Assembly: GCA_037952775.1 (NCBI GenBank)
Contig: JBANAY010000001.1
Span: 4,960,001-5,024,000 of the forward strand
DNA: 64,000 nucleotides
Direction of reading: 5' to 3'
Source of the DNA: Clonostachys chloroleuca
Taxonomy: Eukaryota; Ascomycota; Sordariomycetes; Hypocreales; Bionectriaceae
Below the pieces are notes generated by a model. That model had not been told where the DNA came from. It worked only from the letters and a program-made list of their open reading frames with translations, and made no database searches. The position numbers and the translations under genes were made by a program. This document shows positions 12,639 through 22,627 of this stretch, one piece after another. Each line of letters starts with the position of its first letter. Positions within the stretch are counted from its first letter, which is position 1.

Positions 12639-12907
12639 GCTGAAACATTTAATTTATGTGACTTCATGTGATCTAGACTATTCTAGCCTATTAATATCAT
12701 GTAAGTGGTCGGTAGCTTTGATCAAAGGAGGTATGCCACCAAAGTTACATGCATTGTGCATTGTAAGATGTTGGAATGCAGAAACATTGATTCATCTGAC
12801 TTGATATAATATTGACTGTTCTGACTAATCGACGTTCCCTGTGAAGTAGTAGGTGGCTTGGATCAAAAGAGGCATGCCACCGAAGTTGACTGTATTATAA
12901 GATGTTG
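12636..12907. repeat. Diverged ~135-bp tandem duplication
   Basis: Two consecutive copies share GGAATGC..GAAACATT near the start, GATCAAA..GAGG.ATGCCACC in the middle and TAAGATGTTGG at the end, with scattered differences. Together with the 20-bp array it fills most of the shared upstream region of the two haem genes. Confidence 0.7.
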
Positions 12908-12986
12908 GGGGTGGACGGCCAGTGCTCTATCCTCGTATTCCCATCTACCTAAGCTCCCGGCACAATAAGCTACGCGCGCCTCCATT

Positions 12987-14019
12987 ATGTATTTGACCCT
13001 TACGGAAACCATCAAGGCTATCTTCAGCTTCAGAACGAAAGAGCGAGACGAGGAGGCGAGAAAGATCCGCGAGGAAGACCATTCATATATTCGTCTCAAC
13101 ATTGCCGATCGCGCTCCGTGTCCGGGGCTGAATGCGCTGGCAAACCAAGGCTACCTGTACGTCCCAACCCTTTCTGTAAAAGATCTTAGGCAGTCACTTA
13201 CGAGAGTGTTCAATAGGCCCCGCGATGGCAAGAATATAACTCTTCCCCGGCTCGAAGCAGCGCTGATGGAGGCGCTGCATATGACGGGCACGGTGGCGCA
13301 CGCTTTAGCGAACACCTTGAAGCCAGTCTTGCGTGAAGACGGCACATTTGATCTTGTAGACGCGCGAACGCACAATGTGGTCGAACATGACCGCTCGTTC
13401 ACTCGCCTCGACTTCCGACAAGGTGATAATTACACCATGCAGCCACGAAGTAAGTTGGAAAATCATCTACATTTTCCTGAGCGAGATACACATGGAAATA
13501 TAAACTTCATATTTAACGATGAGCACGCGTCATCAATTCTAGTGGCTGCTTAGATTCTAATACTGACCTTGGTCTCTTAGTGCTCCAAGCCATGCTTGAC
13601 GACGCCCAAGGCGGTCCGGTGACTCTACACACTCTATCGAAGACGTATATCCGGCGGAGAAAGGAGCACAAGGAATCCAACGGGCCACCGCTGGGTATCA
13701 AGATGTGGTTCGTCGACGCGTTAATCGCAGTCGGATTCATCAACGCTGAAACGACCGGGCATCCCTCACCGAAGCAGGTGGCGACGTTCTATACGGAAGA
13801 GCGGCTAGAGGACTATATTCTGAAGAACCCAGAACCTAGGACGCTGAAAGGCTTGCTTTGGAAGGCTCTCAAGATGCAGTGGTATGTATTGACCTCGTAA
13901 TGGTGTGGTTCTGGGCTTCGGATATGTATCTGCAAATGAGTGTGTACACCCATATCAAGCAGTAGTTTGCTTGCAATGAACATTGCAGGAATGGCACTGG
14001 ATTATGTTTTGCTCTATAA
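12987..14019 (+). CDS. Family-2 haem-thiolate peroxidase (chloroperoxidase/UPO-like)
   Basis: Chloroperoxidase/unspecific-peroxygenase superfamily, which uses a cysteine-ligated haem and H2O2 to oxidise or hydroxylate organic substrates. The haem-Cys motif is at residues ~46-56 (CPGLNALANQG; classic PCP..NALANHG) and the second motif EHDRSFTRLDF is at ~131-141, with Glu as likely acid-base residue. Three exons in phase: 12987-13449, 13581-13881 and 13989-14019, 264 residues, ending GTGLCFAL. Introns have GTAAGT and GTATGT donors and TTAG and GCAG acceptors. No clear signal peptide follows the chosen ATG, so this looks like a short intracellular member, though an upstream exon cannot be excluded. 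Divergent from the alpha-dioxygenase-like gene; shared regulation is possible but unproven. Confidence 0.85.
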
Positions 14020-14288
14020 TTCTGTGGTATTCGCCTGAAGTTTGTTTGAATCGCCCTCATTCCTAGCAGACGGTCTTTGACGGTCTGGAAAATGTGGCCA
14101 GAGCCCCACTCATACTTTGTACAGTCATATCGGCACTTAATATAGCGCAGTCCATTGACAGCTCTCCTATACCCATAGCCAATGACATCCCATAAGGAAC
14201 AAAACCGATATTTGAGTTTCCTTCATTAGCAGCTATCTGTGTTCACCTACAGCAAGCCTAGTATTTTCAACATACGTTTTCATTGAAG

Positions 14289-14389
14289 TAGATATAACTT
14301 AGTTTGGAGGTCATAGTCCGGTCGAAAGATGGTGGTTTCGCCCGTGCCACGCTGACATGCTCCTGCAATGCGTGGATGAGGTGTCGCGT
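14289..14389 (+). repeat. 101-bp inverted repeat, left arm
   Basis: Exact reverse complement of 16381-16481, with no mismatch found by eye over 101 bp. It begins TAGATATAACTTAGTTTGGA and ends GATGAGGTGTCGCGT. Similarity stops sharply on both sides. No coding sequence is recognised in the arm. Confidence 0.95.
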
Positions 14390-14405
14390 TTTGAATACAC
14401 TCTAC

Positions 14406-14611
14406 TTTGATCTAGGATGTAGCCGGTTTGGCTACACCCTGCTTAGATCCAGTATGTAGCCGGTTTGGCTACACTCTGCTCAGATCCACTGTAGCTAGTT
14501 TGGCTACACTCTGCTCAGATCCACTGTAGCTAGTTTGGCTACACTCTGCTTAGATCAGTATGGAGCCAGTTTGGCTAAACTCTACTTAGATCCAGTATGT
14601 AGCCGGTTTCC
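14406..14611. repeat. ~37-bp tandem repeat with internal dyad
   Basis: Six units built on AGATCCAGTATGTAGCCGG and TTTGGCTACACTCTGC; the middle units are slightly shorter and differ at a few positions. In full units TGTAGCC and GGCTACA form a 7-bp dyad around a GGTTT centre, so each unit could fold into a small hairpin. Lies directly inside the left 101-bp arm. Confidence 0.9.
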
Positions 14612-16380
14612 GTGGTCTGGGGGAAGCCAGAGATGTTTGCAGTCAGAGTTATTCTGAGTGGGACGATCTGGTTGTCTTGGTTCTCTACGAGTCACGGCTG
14701 ATGTGCGAGCACTAAGGAGCTAATTTCAATGGAGGTACCTAGTAGCACTGTCATTGATAACTGTCAAAAGAAATGTCTAATCCATACAATACAATACAAT
14801 ACAATTTATTACGCCCGGCGGCTTATTTTGACCGATAGGGCACTAGTCACTAATTCGTACGTACATTGCCTAGTTTTCGTCCTCGCCTCCCCAAGCCCAT
14901 GCTGTACTACACGTTGCTCAATCTGTGTCCGCATTTCCTAAAGCCCAGACTGTACCTTGCTTTTCACTATATGAATTGAAATAGGTCTCGAGCCCATAAT
15001 GCGCCTGTTCCTCGATTGTGCTTTTCCTTCTACCCTATTGCTCCCTGCGGTTTCCCGTGATTTACTAGCATAGCCAGCGAACTAGCTTGAAGGCTATTCT
15101 TCAAGTGTTCAACGTCCTATCTACAGCGGCTGAAGCGACGTCCGCTTTTATGAGACGGGGTGTTTGGTGTTTAATATAAGTAGGTTAGCAAGAGTAAGTA
15201 GGTGAGATTCTTGCAATCTGGTTTCAGTATTGTGTGTCGAGTCGGCCTGTGGCCATTGCAAATCGTATAGTTGCATGGACAGCCTGCGTGTTTGGCGTCC
15301 ACTTTGCGTCATCTGATGGTGATTTTCCTCCTAGGTAGAACGAGAGGTTTCCTCTCAATGTCTCCGTGCACTGCAACATTTCAGTCCTATGCGCTGTCCG
15401 TTTCGTGCATCGAAAGAGAAAGTGCTCTACTGTCTCTATCGTTTGCCAGTTCAGTTCAGTTCAATTCCTACTCGGTTGTATTAGGCGCGCCTCCACTCAT
15501 GCACCCTCTCGCTGTGGCAGACGGTGGCACCCTCGGCTACCAGAAATCGGCTAAACCTAAACCCGAAGCACCCGGTTTGACCTAAGTACCTAGGTACCGA
15601 CCTTAGCCCCATATTGCTCTGCTTCCGCGCTGCAGCACTACCCTACACCCTCTTGGCTCAGTGTCTCTGAACATAATTACCAGAACTTAATTAACTCATG
15701 TTACTCCGTACACCTCTATTATTTCCCTTTTCATTTTTCTATTTTCCCCCCCCCCATTTTCCCTTTTCACAACCCCCGAATGCGTGGACAGCCCCACAGC
15801 CCACGAATTCGTGGATAACTGAAACGTTCCTTGGTCAAACGTCCCTTGGTCAGCATGGGTCGATAGGACAATAAGGATGGGAAAGAGATGAAAAATGAAA
15901 ATGGAAAATGGAAAACGATTAGCAAGGGGTGGATAATACCAGCGAGCCACCATCAGCTGGCATGTGAGAGCATTTCTGATACGCTGTCAGAAAGGCCGGG
16001 TCCACCCTGCTTACACAGCACCTGGTGCATATATTTCCTCCAAACATGGGTACACCCGTGGCCTAAGACTGAAGGAGAGGAATTATACTAAAATTATATA
16101 ATTTAGTTTATTTAGCTAGATAATTGCTACTCATATATAGTAGCTATTTTAGCCTCTTTATATAGATATCTAAACTTAAAATTTTAGAGGCTCTGGAATA
16201 ATTAAAAGCACAATTGAAGGCCTGTGAGGTTCTAGACCACATCTCGCTAAGATGTAGGACGTCTTCATTACGAGGTCACTAGTTAAGCTATGATCTCACC
16301 AGTCAGTCAGTCAGTCAGTCAGCCAGCTATATATCTTTGGCAGCTTGGAATGTGGGCTGACTCTACAGCAGTATGCATTT
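14612..16380. other. Interior between the 101-bp arms, no recognised gene
   Basis: Contains an AATAC microsatellite near 14785-14808, a C-run near 15747, an AT-rich segment at 16080-16200 and an AGTC microsatellite. Open frames such as 15271-15585 overlap others and resemble nothing known. No transposase was seen, so if the arms bound an element it is non-autonomous. Confidence 0.5.
16301..16322. repeat. AGTC microsatellite
   Basis: Five perfect AGTC units followed by a partial one, close to the right 101-bp arm. Confidence 0.95.
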
Positions 16381-16481
16381 ACGCGACACCTCATCCACGC
16401 ATTGCAGGAGCATGTCAGCGTGGCACGGGCGAAACCACCATCTTTCGACCGGACTATGACCTCCAAACTAAGTTATATCTA
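16381..16481 (-). repeat. 101-bp inverted repeat, right arm
   Basis: Begins ACGCGACACCTCATCCACGC and ends AACTAAGTTATATCTA; the exact reverse complement of 14289-14389. The arms are 1,991 bp apart. Identity with no drift, in neutral-looking DNA, implies recent origin or continued correction. Confidence 0.95.
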
Positions 16482-16702
16482 TCTCAGTATCACGAAATTT
16501 GCTTTATTATTTTTTCAAACTTACATTGGATAGAAACAGCAAAGCCTCATTATATATTGCCAGTCTTAATCGGAGCTGATCTTTTAAATGGATACATAAA
16601 GAAGAAGAAATGCCTCCCGGGATCACAGACCAGCTCGTACTCTTCTTTCCATCCCACGATTTATCCGGCCCTCAATGTCCCTCCATAGAAATGGAGCGAG
16701 AA

Positions 16703-18435
16703 CTACATTCCATTGATGGCCACGGCGAGAGCAGCTGCAATGAAGCCAGCAGCAGAGACTCGGTACGCCTCCGCAGCCGCGGCAACTACCAGCGCGCCCT
16801 GGGTCATAGCCCCGCAGGTGCTGCACGGCTTTGTAATGGTATAAATGCCTTGGGCAGTGCCTACTGGCCCCGTCTCAGGATAATTGGCTGCCGGCGTTGG
16901 TATCGGAGTCTCAGACGCGCGCTCGCAGCTGTGACAGACAGGAACAGCGGCGTTCGTGGCATGCGCTGTCCCAACCGCAACGTCGACCTCAACAGAGGCC
17001 GTCTGTGTAATATGGAGGCAGGATGACTCGGTGCAGACCGGAGCAGGGATATTGAACTTGCCCATGATCCCGAGGGAGGCAGTCGCGATCACCGTCGACT
17101 CCTCAGTCTCGCTAGGGCACCACGTGGTCAAGGATGTCACTGTTTCAGTAGTGACATGACCGATAGTATACTCGATCACTGTGGGAGCGCAGGATGTAAT
17201 GGTGATATGCGTCGTGGTGAATGTGGCTGCTTTATTCCGGGCCGCTGAGGTGGTAAATCCGGTAGGAGTCGAGAACGTTTTATTTTTGGCCTTGGTTGAA
17301 GTTGTAGTCATAAGCGTAGCTATGCTTGTAGTTGTCCCTGTACCCGTTGTCGTGGTTGTGGTCATTCCTATACCCGTCGTCGTGGTAGTTGTTGTCCCTA
17401 TACCTATTATGGTACTAGTAGTCGTTGTGCCTGTACCTGTTGTAGTTGTTGTTCCTGTACCTATTGTAATAGTGGTAGTTGCTGTGCCTGTACCTGTTGT
17501 AGTAGTGTTAGTAGTTGTCCCTGCACCTGTTGTTGTAGTTGTGGTTGAGGGAGTAGTTGTCCCTGTACCTGTTGTAGTGGCTGTGGATGTAGTGGTTGTG
17601 AATATAGTGGCTGTGGTTGAGGGAGTAGTTGTCCCTGTACCTGTTGTAGTGGTTGTGGATGTAGTGATGGTAGTAGTGGTAGTGGTAGTGGTTGTGGGTG
17701 TGGGTGTGGTGGTTGTAGTTGTGGAAGTCGTAGTAGTAGTGGTAGTAGTAGTTGTGACTATTGGTGAGCAGGGATCCCCCTAATGGTATTACTGTCCAAA
17801 GTCACAGCACCGTTACGGGCGTATATGCCTCCATTATTGGTCGCGCCAGTGTTCAGTGTGATGGACGTGAGGGCCAAGACGTTGCCAGCAAAAGTGGTAC
17901 CAGTGCCGATGGTGGCGGAAGATCTCACTTGCCAGAAGACGTTACAGGGCAAGGCGCCGTTGATGAGGAGCACCATGGAAGCGGATGCGGTGGTCAGAGC
18001 CGAGCCTATTTGGAAGATCCAGACGCCGTTGGTGACGCCTTGCCCGTCGAGGGTGAGAGCCCCAGTAAGCTGAGCACTGCTCGTCAAGCGATAGACACCC
18101 GCGGCAAGCGTCAAGCCCCCGAGCTGTTGACTTGGCAAAGTGGTCGTTGGCGGCTGTCTAGCCGCTACGTTGTAGGCAGTGGTGATGTCGCTCTGTGCTT
18201 GAGCTGCTACAGCGTCTGCCGCATGAATCGCTCCGTTCGTGATGACTCCGGGAGGGAAACCTGTTATTGCTGTTCCAGGAGAGACCCCAACATCGCCCAT
18301 AATGACCGAAGGGCCGGTGTTGGTTACTGTCGAGCCGGCAAGTACCGCAAAAGGCCTGGCGGTCCCAAGGTTCACCTGAGCATTGATAATGCCGGCGAAT
18401 GCAAAGGCCGACCCCAGGAGGCGTGAAAGAATCAT
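16703..18435 (-). pseudogene. Secreted ice-binding protein (DUF3494) with Thr-rich stalk and GPI-like tail, one frame break
   Basis: Starts with a signal peptide (MILSRLLGSAFAFAGIINAQ), then the ~200-residue DUF3494 ice-binding beta-solenoid: LGTARPFAVLAGSTVTNTGP near the start, then GVWIFQIGSALTTA, then NVFWQVRSSATIGTGTTFAG and GGIYARNGAVTLDSNTIRG. Behind it is a long low-complexity Thr stalk (TTTT..GTGTTT repeats, about 17240-17760), a Cys-bearing domain and a hydrophobic C-terminus (AAGFIAAALAVAIN) typical of GPI-anchored wall proteins. The DUF3494 frame stops 6 codons after NTIRG, while the stalk is open in the next frame; the switch is at a run of five C (17776-17780; G on the coding strand), where one more base would join them. 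So either a recent frameshift releasing a soluble protein or a consensus error. Family members bind ice or act as cold/adhesion proteins. Confidence 0.85.
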
Positions 18436-19013
18436 AATTGTAAATGGGATGATTAATGAGAGTGAGAGAATCTGAATAAAAGATTGTGATTGAGGTGAAC
18501 AAGTGACTGGCGCAGGGGTTGGGGCGGTACGGATGGATGCCCGCAGAATTTATCCACACGTAGTAGTCATCCTCATGTTGATTTAATTCTTTTGTGTACA
18601 GATATACTTGCGTATGTGGTGGCGGCAATCCCTAGACATGTGTAAATGAGCATGTAGCGACTTGCGCATGTCAATATTATGTACGAGCCGTCTCAGTTGG
18701 TGGAAAGGTGGAATCGAAAGAGAGCAAATGCACCCTCGACACATTCCTAGGAAGTGAGCATGGCGTGGCTTGCATACGTAGATAACCTGGAAAGAGGGAA
18801 ACATGGCCGGCCGGCCGCTCAGCCGACCGAGTTGTAATAAAGCAATCTATTTTTCGCGTACTTCCCATTCCTCCCACGTTCGAGAGTCTACGGTCCTAGA
18901 AGTCCTCGCTGGGTTTCTTGACGCCACCGATTTCCTCGACCTGGCACGTCAGCCCACGGTGTCAGGGACCGACGTTACAATTCACCCCGACGACGTTTAG
19001 CATTGCGAGAATC
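18436..19013. other. Intergenic, no gene
   Basis: Presumed promoter of the ice-binding gene (minus strand) and upstream flank of the mannosyltransferase remnant. Only short, mutually overlapping frames. Confidence 0.5.
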
Positions 19014-20200
19014 ATGTTCAAGCTGACCCTTACATCTGAACAGGTCCGCCCGTGGGTGCACCGCTATAGACCCTCGGCTCGAAGAGGCGATCGTGCCGGC
19101 GTGCTGTAGTGGTAGTAGCCAGCCTGGTCTTCGCCTTCTGGTGGGTTTCCTCTAGATTATCCTCGACATTCACTACCTACAAGCATGACCACGCCAACGT
19201 GTGCGCAGCCTCGCTAGGAATGATCCCACGGAACTTTCCCTTGGACGACTGGGAGAGAACGCGGCGCAACACCAGGAAATGATAACTGCAATAGAGGCGG
19301 CCAATGATGCGGACCAAGCGCCTTCTCCGGAGCCGCCAACTGAGAGCGACACAGAGACCTCGAGCACATTGAACAAAGCACATTTGGACCTCAGTGCTAG
19401 GTCCGAAGCACGACCGTCTCGAGCTAGTGCATTGAAGGAAGTGCTCGGCATGCTCCCGGACGAGCTACACATGCGAGAGCTCCTCCGGCCGCTCGAGGCT
19501 GGCGGGAAGGAGATGACTGATGCGAGAGCTAGGCCTGCGGACGCGGCAGTATAAGAAATACTTCGATGCGTGGGAAGATTTCCACCTGGTGGAGGATGAT
19601 TCGGGCGAGATCTCAGTAAGAGATGATATTGTGCATTATCTACGAGGTGCTTATAGCGAGTCCTTGACAACCCTTGGCGAGGGTCCACTAGGCGGTGCGT
19701 CTTTGGCAGATACATTAAGGACTTATGAAGAGTTCCGGGAGTTCCTTGCCAAGATGGCAAACTCGTTGTTCCCCTTCACGTTCCCGTACTTCGCGGGTCA
19801 CATGAGCTCGCATGCGCAGCTCAAGAACGGCGGGAGGGGGATCGTGCTTACGGCGAGAAGCTCGCAAGCTCTATATCTCCTAACTATCATTGACAGCTTT
19901 CAAGAACTCGGCTGCAAACTCCCTATTGAGGTCATGTACCTCGGCGATGGAGATCTAGGAGAAGCTTACCGGGCAGAGCTTGAGGTGAGATGTTGCCCCC
20001 TCCCCCTTCCGCTAGATTATGGCTAGTCACTTACAACGTACCAGGCTATGCCTGGTGTCATAACCCGCGACATGTCCCACATGATCACCGACGAAGGCTG
20101 GAAGCTGGCAGGTTGGGCGGCAAAGCCTTACGCCATCATCACATCCAGCTTCCGCGAGGTCATCTTCATCGATGCTGATATAATCGGCGCACGGGGAATA
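19014..20200 (+). pseudogene. Mnn1-type alpha-1,3-mannosyltransferase, truncated
   Basis: Golgi type II glycosyltransferase of the Mnn1 family, which adds mannose to glycans. A signal-anchor helix is readable at about 19110-19150 (VVVVASLVFAFWW). Then come LPDELHMRELLRPLE, the one-frame-shifted MRELGLRTRQYKKYFDAWED, the donor-binding core GRGIVLTARSSQALYLLT with LPIEVMYLGDGDLGEAYRAE, and, after an intron (donor GTGAGA near 19986, acceptor ACCAG near 20042), MPGVITRDMSHMITDEGWK ending at the DxD-like site FIDAD. Shifts occur near 19100 and 19515. Homology ends abruptly at about 20190, just after FIDAD, so the C-terminal catalytic half is missing. Not functional. Confidence 0.85.
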
Positions 20201-20461
20201 GTTACAACAAGGTGTTCGGGCGTATGAGAATATAGCCAGCTTGTGGAATTCAACAATTGAGTGACGGAAGAGTAATCTTGGGCGCGTTTGACGTGGCTCT
20301 TCGTAGAGGGGAGCCATCCCTCATTACCTAATATCGCCTTGGCAGAGTCCAATTTGCACGTGTCAAAGGATATTAGGACGCGTGTTACGTTACTTTGACC
20401 CACGGGCATTACCCCTCATATCAACCTGACTTTCCCCCTGACTTCCAACCTGATTTCCAAC
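20201..20461. other. Flank of truncated gene with short TTGACTTCCAAC repeats
   Basis: Foreign to the mannosyltransferase family. At 20420-20475 a 12-bp motif (CTGACTTCCAAC and variants) repeats about five times. Confidence 0.6.
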
Positions 20462-20854
20462 TTGACTTCCAACTTAACTGTCAATCTGACGCCGACGCAA
20501 TCAGTCTTCATCATGCTCAATGCCTTGCCGCAACTGGATTACGCTTCTGTCTTTGGTATTGGGTATGACGTTGACACTTATTCTCGAATCTTGGAGGCTG
20601 CACAGTGCTTCCATGGTGTGAGGAAAGAAATCGACAGGCAAAAATCGATGCTCTCATCGGCCACTGTTGCCCAATGGAAGAAACGTAAAACGCTACTACC
20701 AGAGAATGTCGCCAAGTCTATTCGAGACAAACGGTATCGTCGCCTCTTGCTACCTCTACTTATCGAACAACCCACAGTCGAGTGCTTGAACAATTATATT
20801 ATTGAATGCCTTGTCTTAACTGGACACCGCGTAGACATCTTGGAACCGGGATAG
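20462..20854 (+). CDS. Hypothetical protein, 130 residues
   Basis: Open frame starting MTSNLTVNLTPTQSVF, with an even residue mix and a basic middle (QWKKRKTLLP). No family recognised and no splice sites needed. It lies between repeats and truncated genes and could be chance or a fragment of a larger lost gene. The start is uncertain because the preceding short repeats run into the frame. Confidence 0.3.
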   Translation: MTSNLTVNLTPTQSVFIMLNALPQLDYASVFGIGYDVDTYSRILEAAQCFHGVRKEIDRQKSMLSSATVAQWKKRKTLLPENVAKSIRDKRYRRLLLPLLIEQPTVECLNNYIIECLVLTGHRVDILEPG

Positions 20855-20855
20855 C

Positions 20856-21065
20856 ACATGATGGGACAGCCCTTTTAATGAGATGGCACATGATGGGATA
20901 GCCCATCCAGTGGGACAGCCCATCCAGTGAGATAGCCCTTCCAATGGGTCAGCCCTTTATGTACTAGCCTCACAATAGGCCGGCCTATAATAGGCCAACC
21001 TACACAATAGGCCAACCTACACAATAGGCTAGTAGGCCAGAATACATAATAGGCCAGATATGCCA
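20856..21065. repeat. Imperfect short tandem repeats
   Basis: Two linked families: GGGACAGCCCATCCAGTG-like units (about 20856-20955), then AATAGGCCAACCTACAC-like units (about 20968-21060). The block abuts the truncated end of the cyclin gene, so it may mark the rearrangement that removed the rest. Confidence 0.8.
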
Positions 21066-21109
21066 GGTGTACTCCTGTGATCTTCTCGTCAATATTAGAA
21101 GCTAGAGTT

Positions 21110-21760
21110 TTACGGTGAATGTACATCTAACTTTGAGTGAAATTGAGTTAACCTAGGTTGTGATATTTGCATCGCGTCATTTATTGATACTAGCTCTAAC
21201 AGCATATGGGCAGTAATTTCTACGATATGTTCAACAGGACACTCCCCATATTGATGCGGTAACGGTATAGGCCGCGGTAGATCTGGTTGAAAGCCAGTCG
21301 ATGTCGTATCTGCTATTTCTGTAGCTGGAGTGACATCTTTGCTCGGTAATGGTGCCCTTTCTGGCGTGTCTTCGCGGGACGATGCCCAAGACTTGGCTAG
21401 CGATACCTCGATCTGTACGCAATCGTGAGATACATCCGACGAGCCGACAGCACGACCGGAGGTGTCGGCGAAGGGCGGCGCGGATATCGGCGAAGTTGAA
21501 GAAGCCTGGTGGAGCCTGGACGACGACAACGACACCAGCGCAGCGCTATCGGCGGGGACGGCTTGTCGCGAGCGCTGATGCAGCGATGTCTACTCGGAGG
21601 TGGCGTGAGTTGAACGTTGTCGATACTCTGCTTTGGGCACCGTTTCGGCCCATCTCTGCAATGGAGACAGAAAAGATGGGTTTTGGGCTGGGGTCACGTA
21701 GTGTAGGGAGTTTGGCGAGGCATGAGTAGATGTGGCCAGCTTTGGCGATGCCTTCAACAT
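21110..21760 (-). pseudogene. Pho80-like cyclin, 5' fragment with nonsense codon
   Basis: Minus-strand frame from ATG at 21760 (MLKASPKLATSTHASPNSL) is open but for one TAG at 21590-21592 and ends at 21110. The low-complexity Ser/Pro/Thr N-terminus resembles the disordered leader of PHO85-type cyclins, and the end PVEHIVEITAHMLLELVSIND followed by LTQFHSK matches the first helices of a Pho80-family cyclin box, whose members normally continue with a Pro-Pro-x-Ile-Ser segment and several more helices. Those are absent: sequence turns into short tandem repeats. So only the N-terminus and start of the cyclin box remain. The cyclin call rests on the MLLELVSIND..LT.FHS pattern. Confidence 0.65.
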
Positions 21761-22627
21761 GGTCTTCGGCGCATGGCTCGTGTCGTTGTCGTTATAAAAT
21801 CGGCAGTCAGGAAAGATGAACTGACGGGTTGAGCGGAGTATATTACGTCAACTACCAACTCCGGGAAGGGGTAAAGTACGGCTGACTTGTGATTGCCCTC
21901 CGCTTGTGCAAGACACTCACGTGATCACGTTCCAGTGTCGCGAAGATAGGAAATATCCAGCACCAGATGTTTCCCGGCCCAGAGGCATATTGATCTTATC
22001 TTTTTGTTTCTCTTTGTGCTACATCTTACATCTACGTAGACCTAATCTATTCTATTAACTAATGTCATATTGTATTGCTTATTCATAAGCTGTCATGTGC
22101 AAGCTCATCCTACTCATTGCTCCTCTTGTTGCTCATTTTGAAATGAGTGGTGATGTCTTCTCGGGATTGGAGCGGGAGAGGATTGCAGCGAGGTGGGTGG
22201 CTGCAACTGACCAATGTCGCAAGTGGAGCCCGTCTGTTTTAGCGCGTGAAGTGGAATCAGCAATAGCCAATCATTCTGTATTACTCAATAGAGACAAGAC
22301 TTCAGCAGCCCCTGATAATTGGCGCATCACACTTACGAGATGAGCAGCTTACCCTATACACATATACGCAAACTGTTGATTCACCAGGTACTCGGCATGG
22401 CGCGATGAAGAAGAAAGCCAGCTGCTATAGATTAAAAGCGGCCCTGGCAAACGCAAGACGATGCTGCTTCTGCGGCATCATCGACCGTGGCAAACCTAGA
22501 CCTTTCAAGTGTTCCGAATCTACAGCAAGGAAAGGTGCTCCTCTAATTCCCATTATTATACAGCGTCATGATGAACTCATTTAGAATCACCAGCCCCTAA
22601 GCTTTGGAAGCTAATGTGAATGCCACA
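21761..22627. other. Intergenic, no supported gene
   Basis: One plus-strand frame (22095-22343, 82 codons) has no family resemblance. The rest is AT-balanced non-coding sequence. Confidence 0.5.

Noticed and set aside
17181..17783. 200-codon plus-strand frame made mostly of Val
   Set aside because: It is the antisense shadow of the Thr-rich stalk of the ice-binding gene (ACN codons read as NGT).
22095..22343. 82-codon frame with hydrophobic start
   Set aside because: Too short and unlike any family; promoter or splice support lacking.
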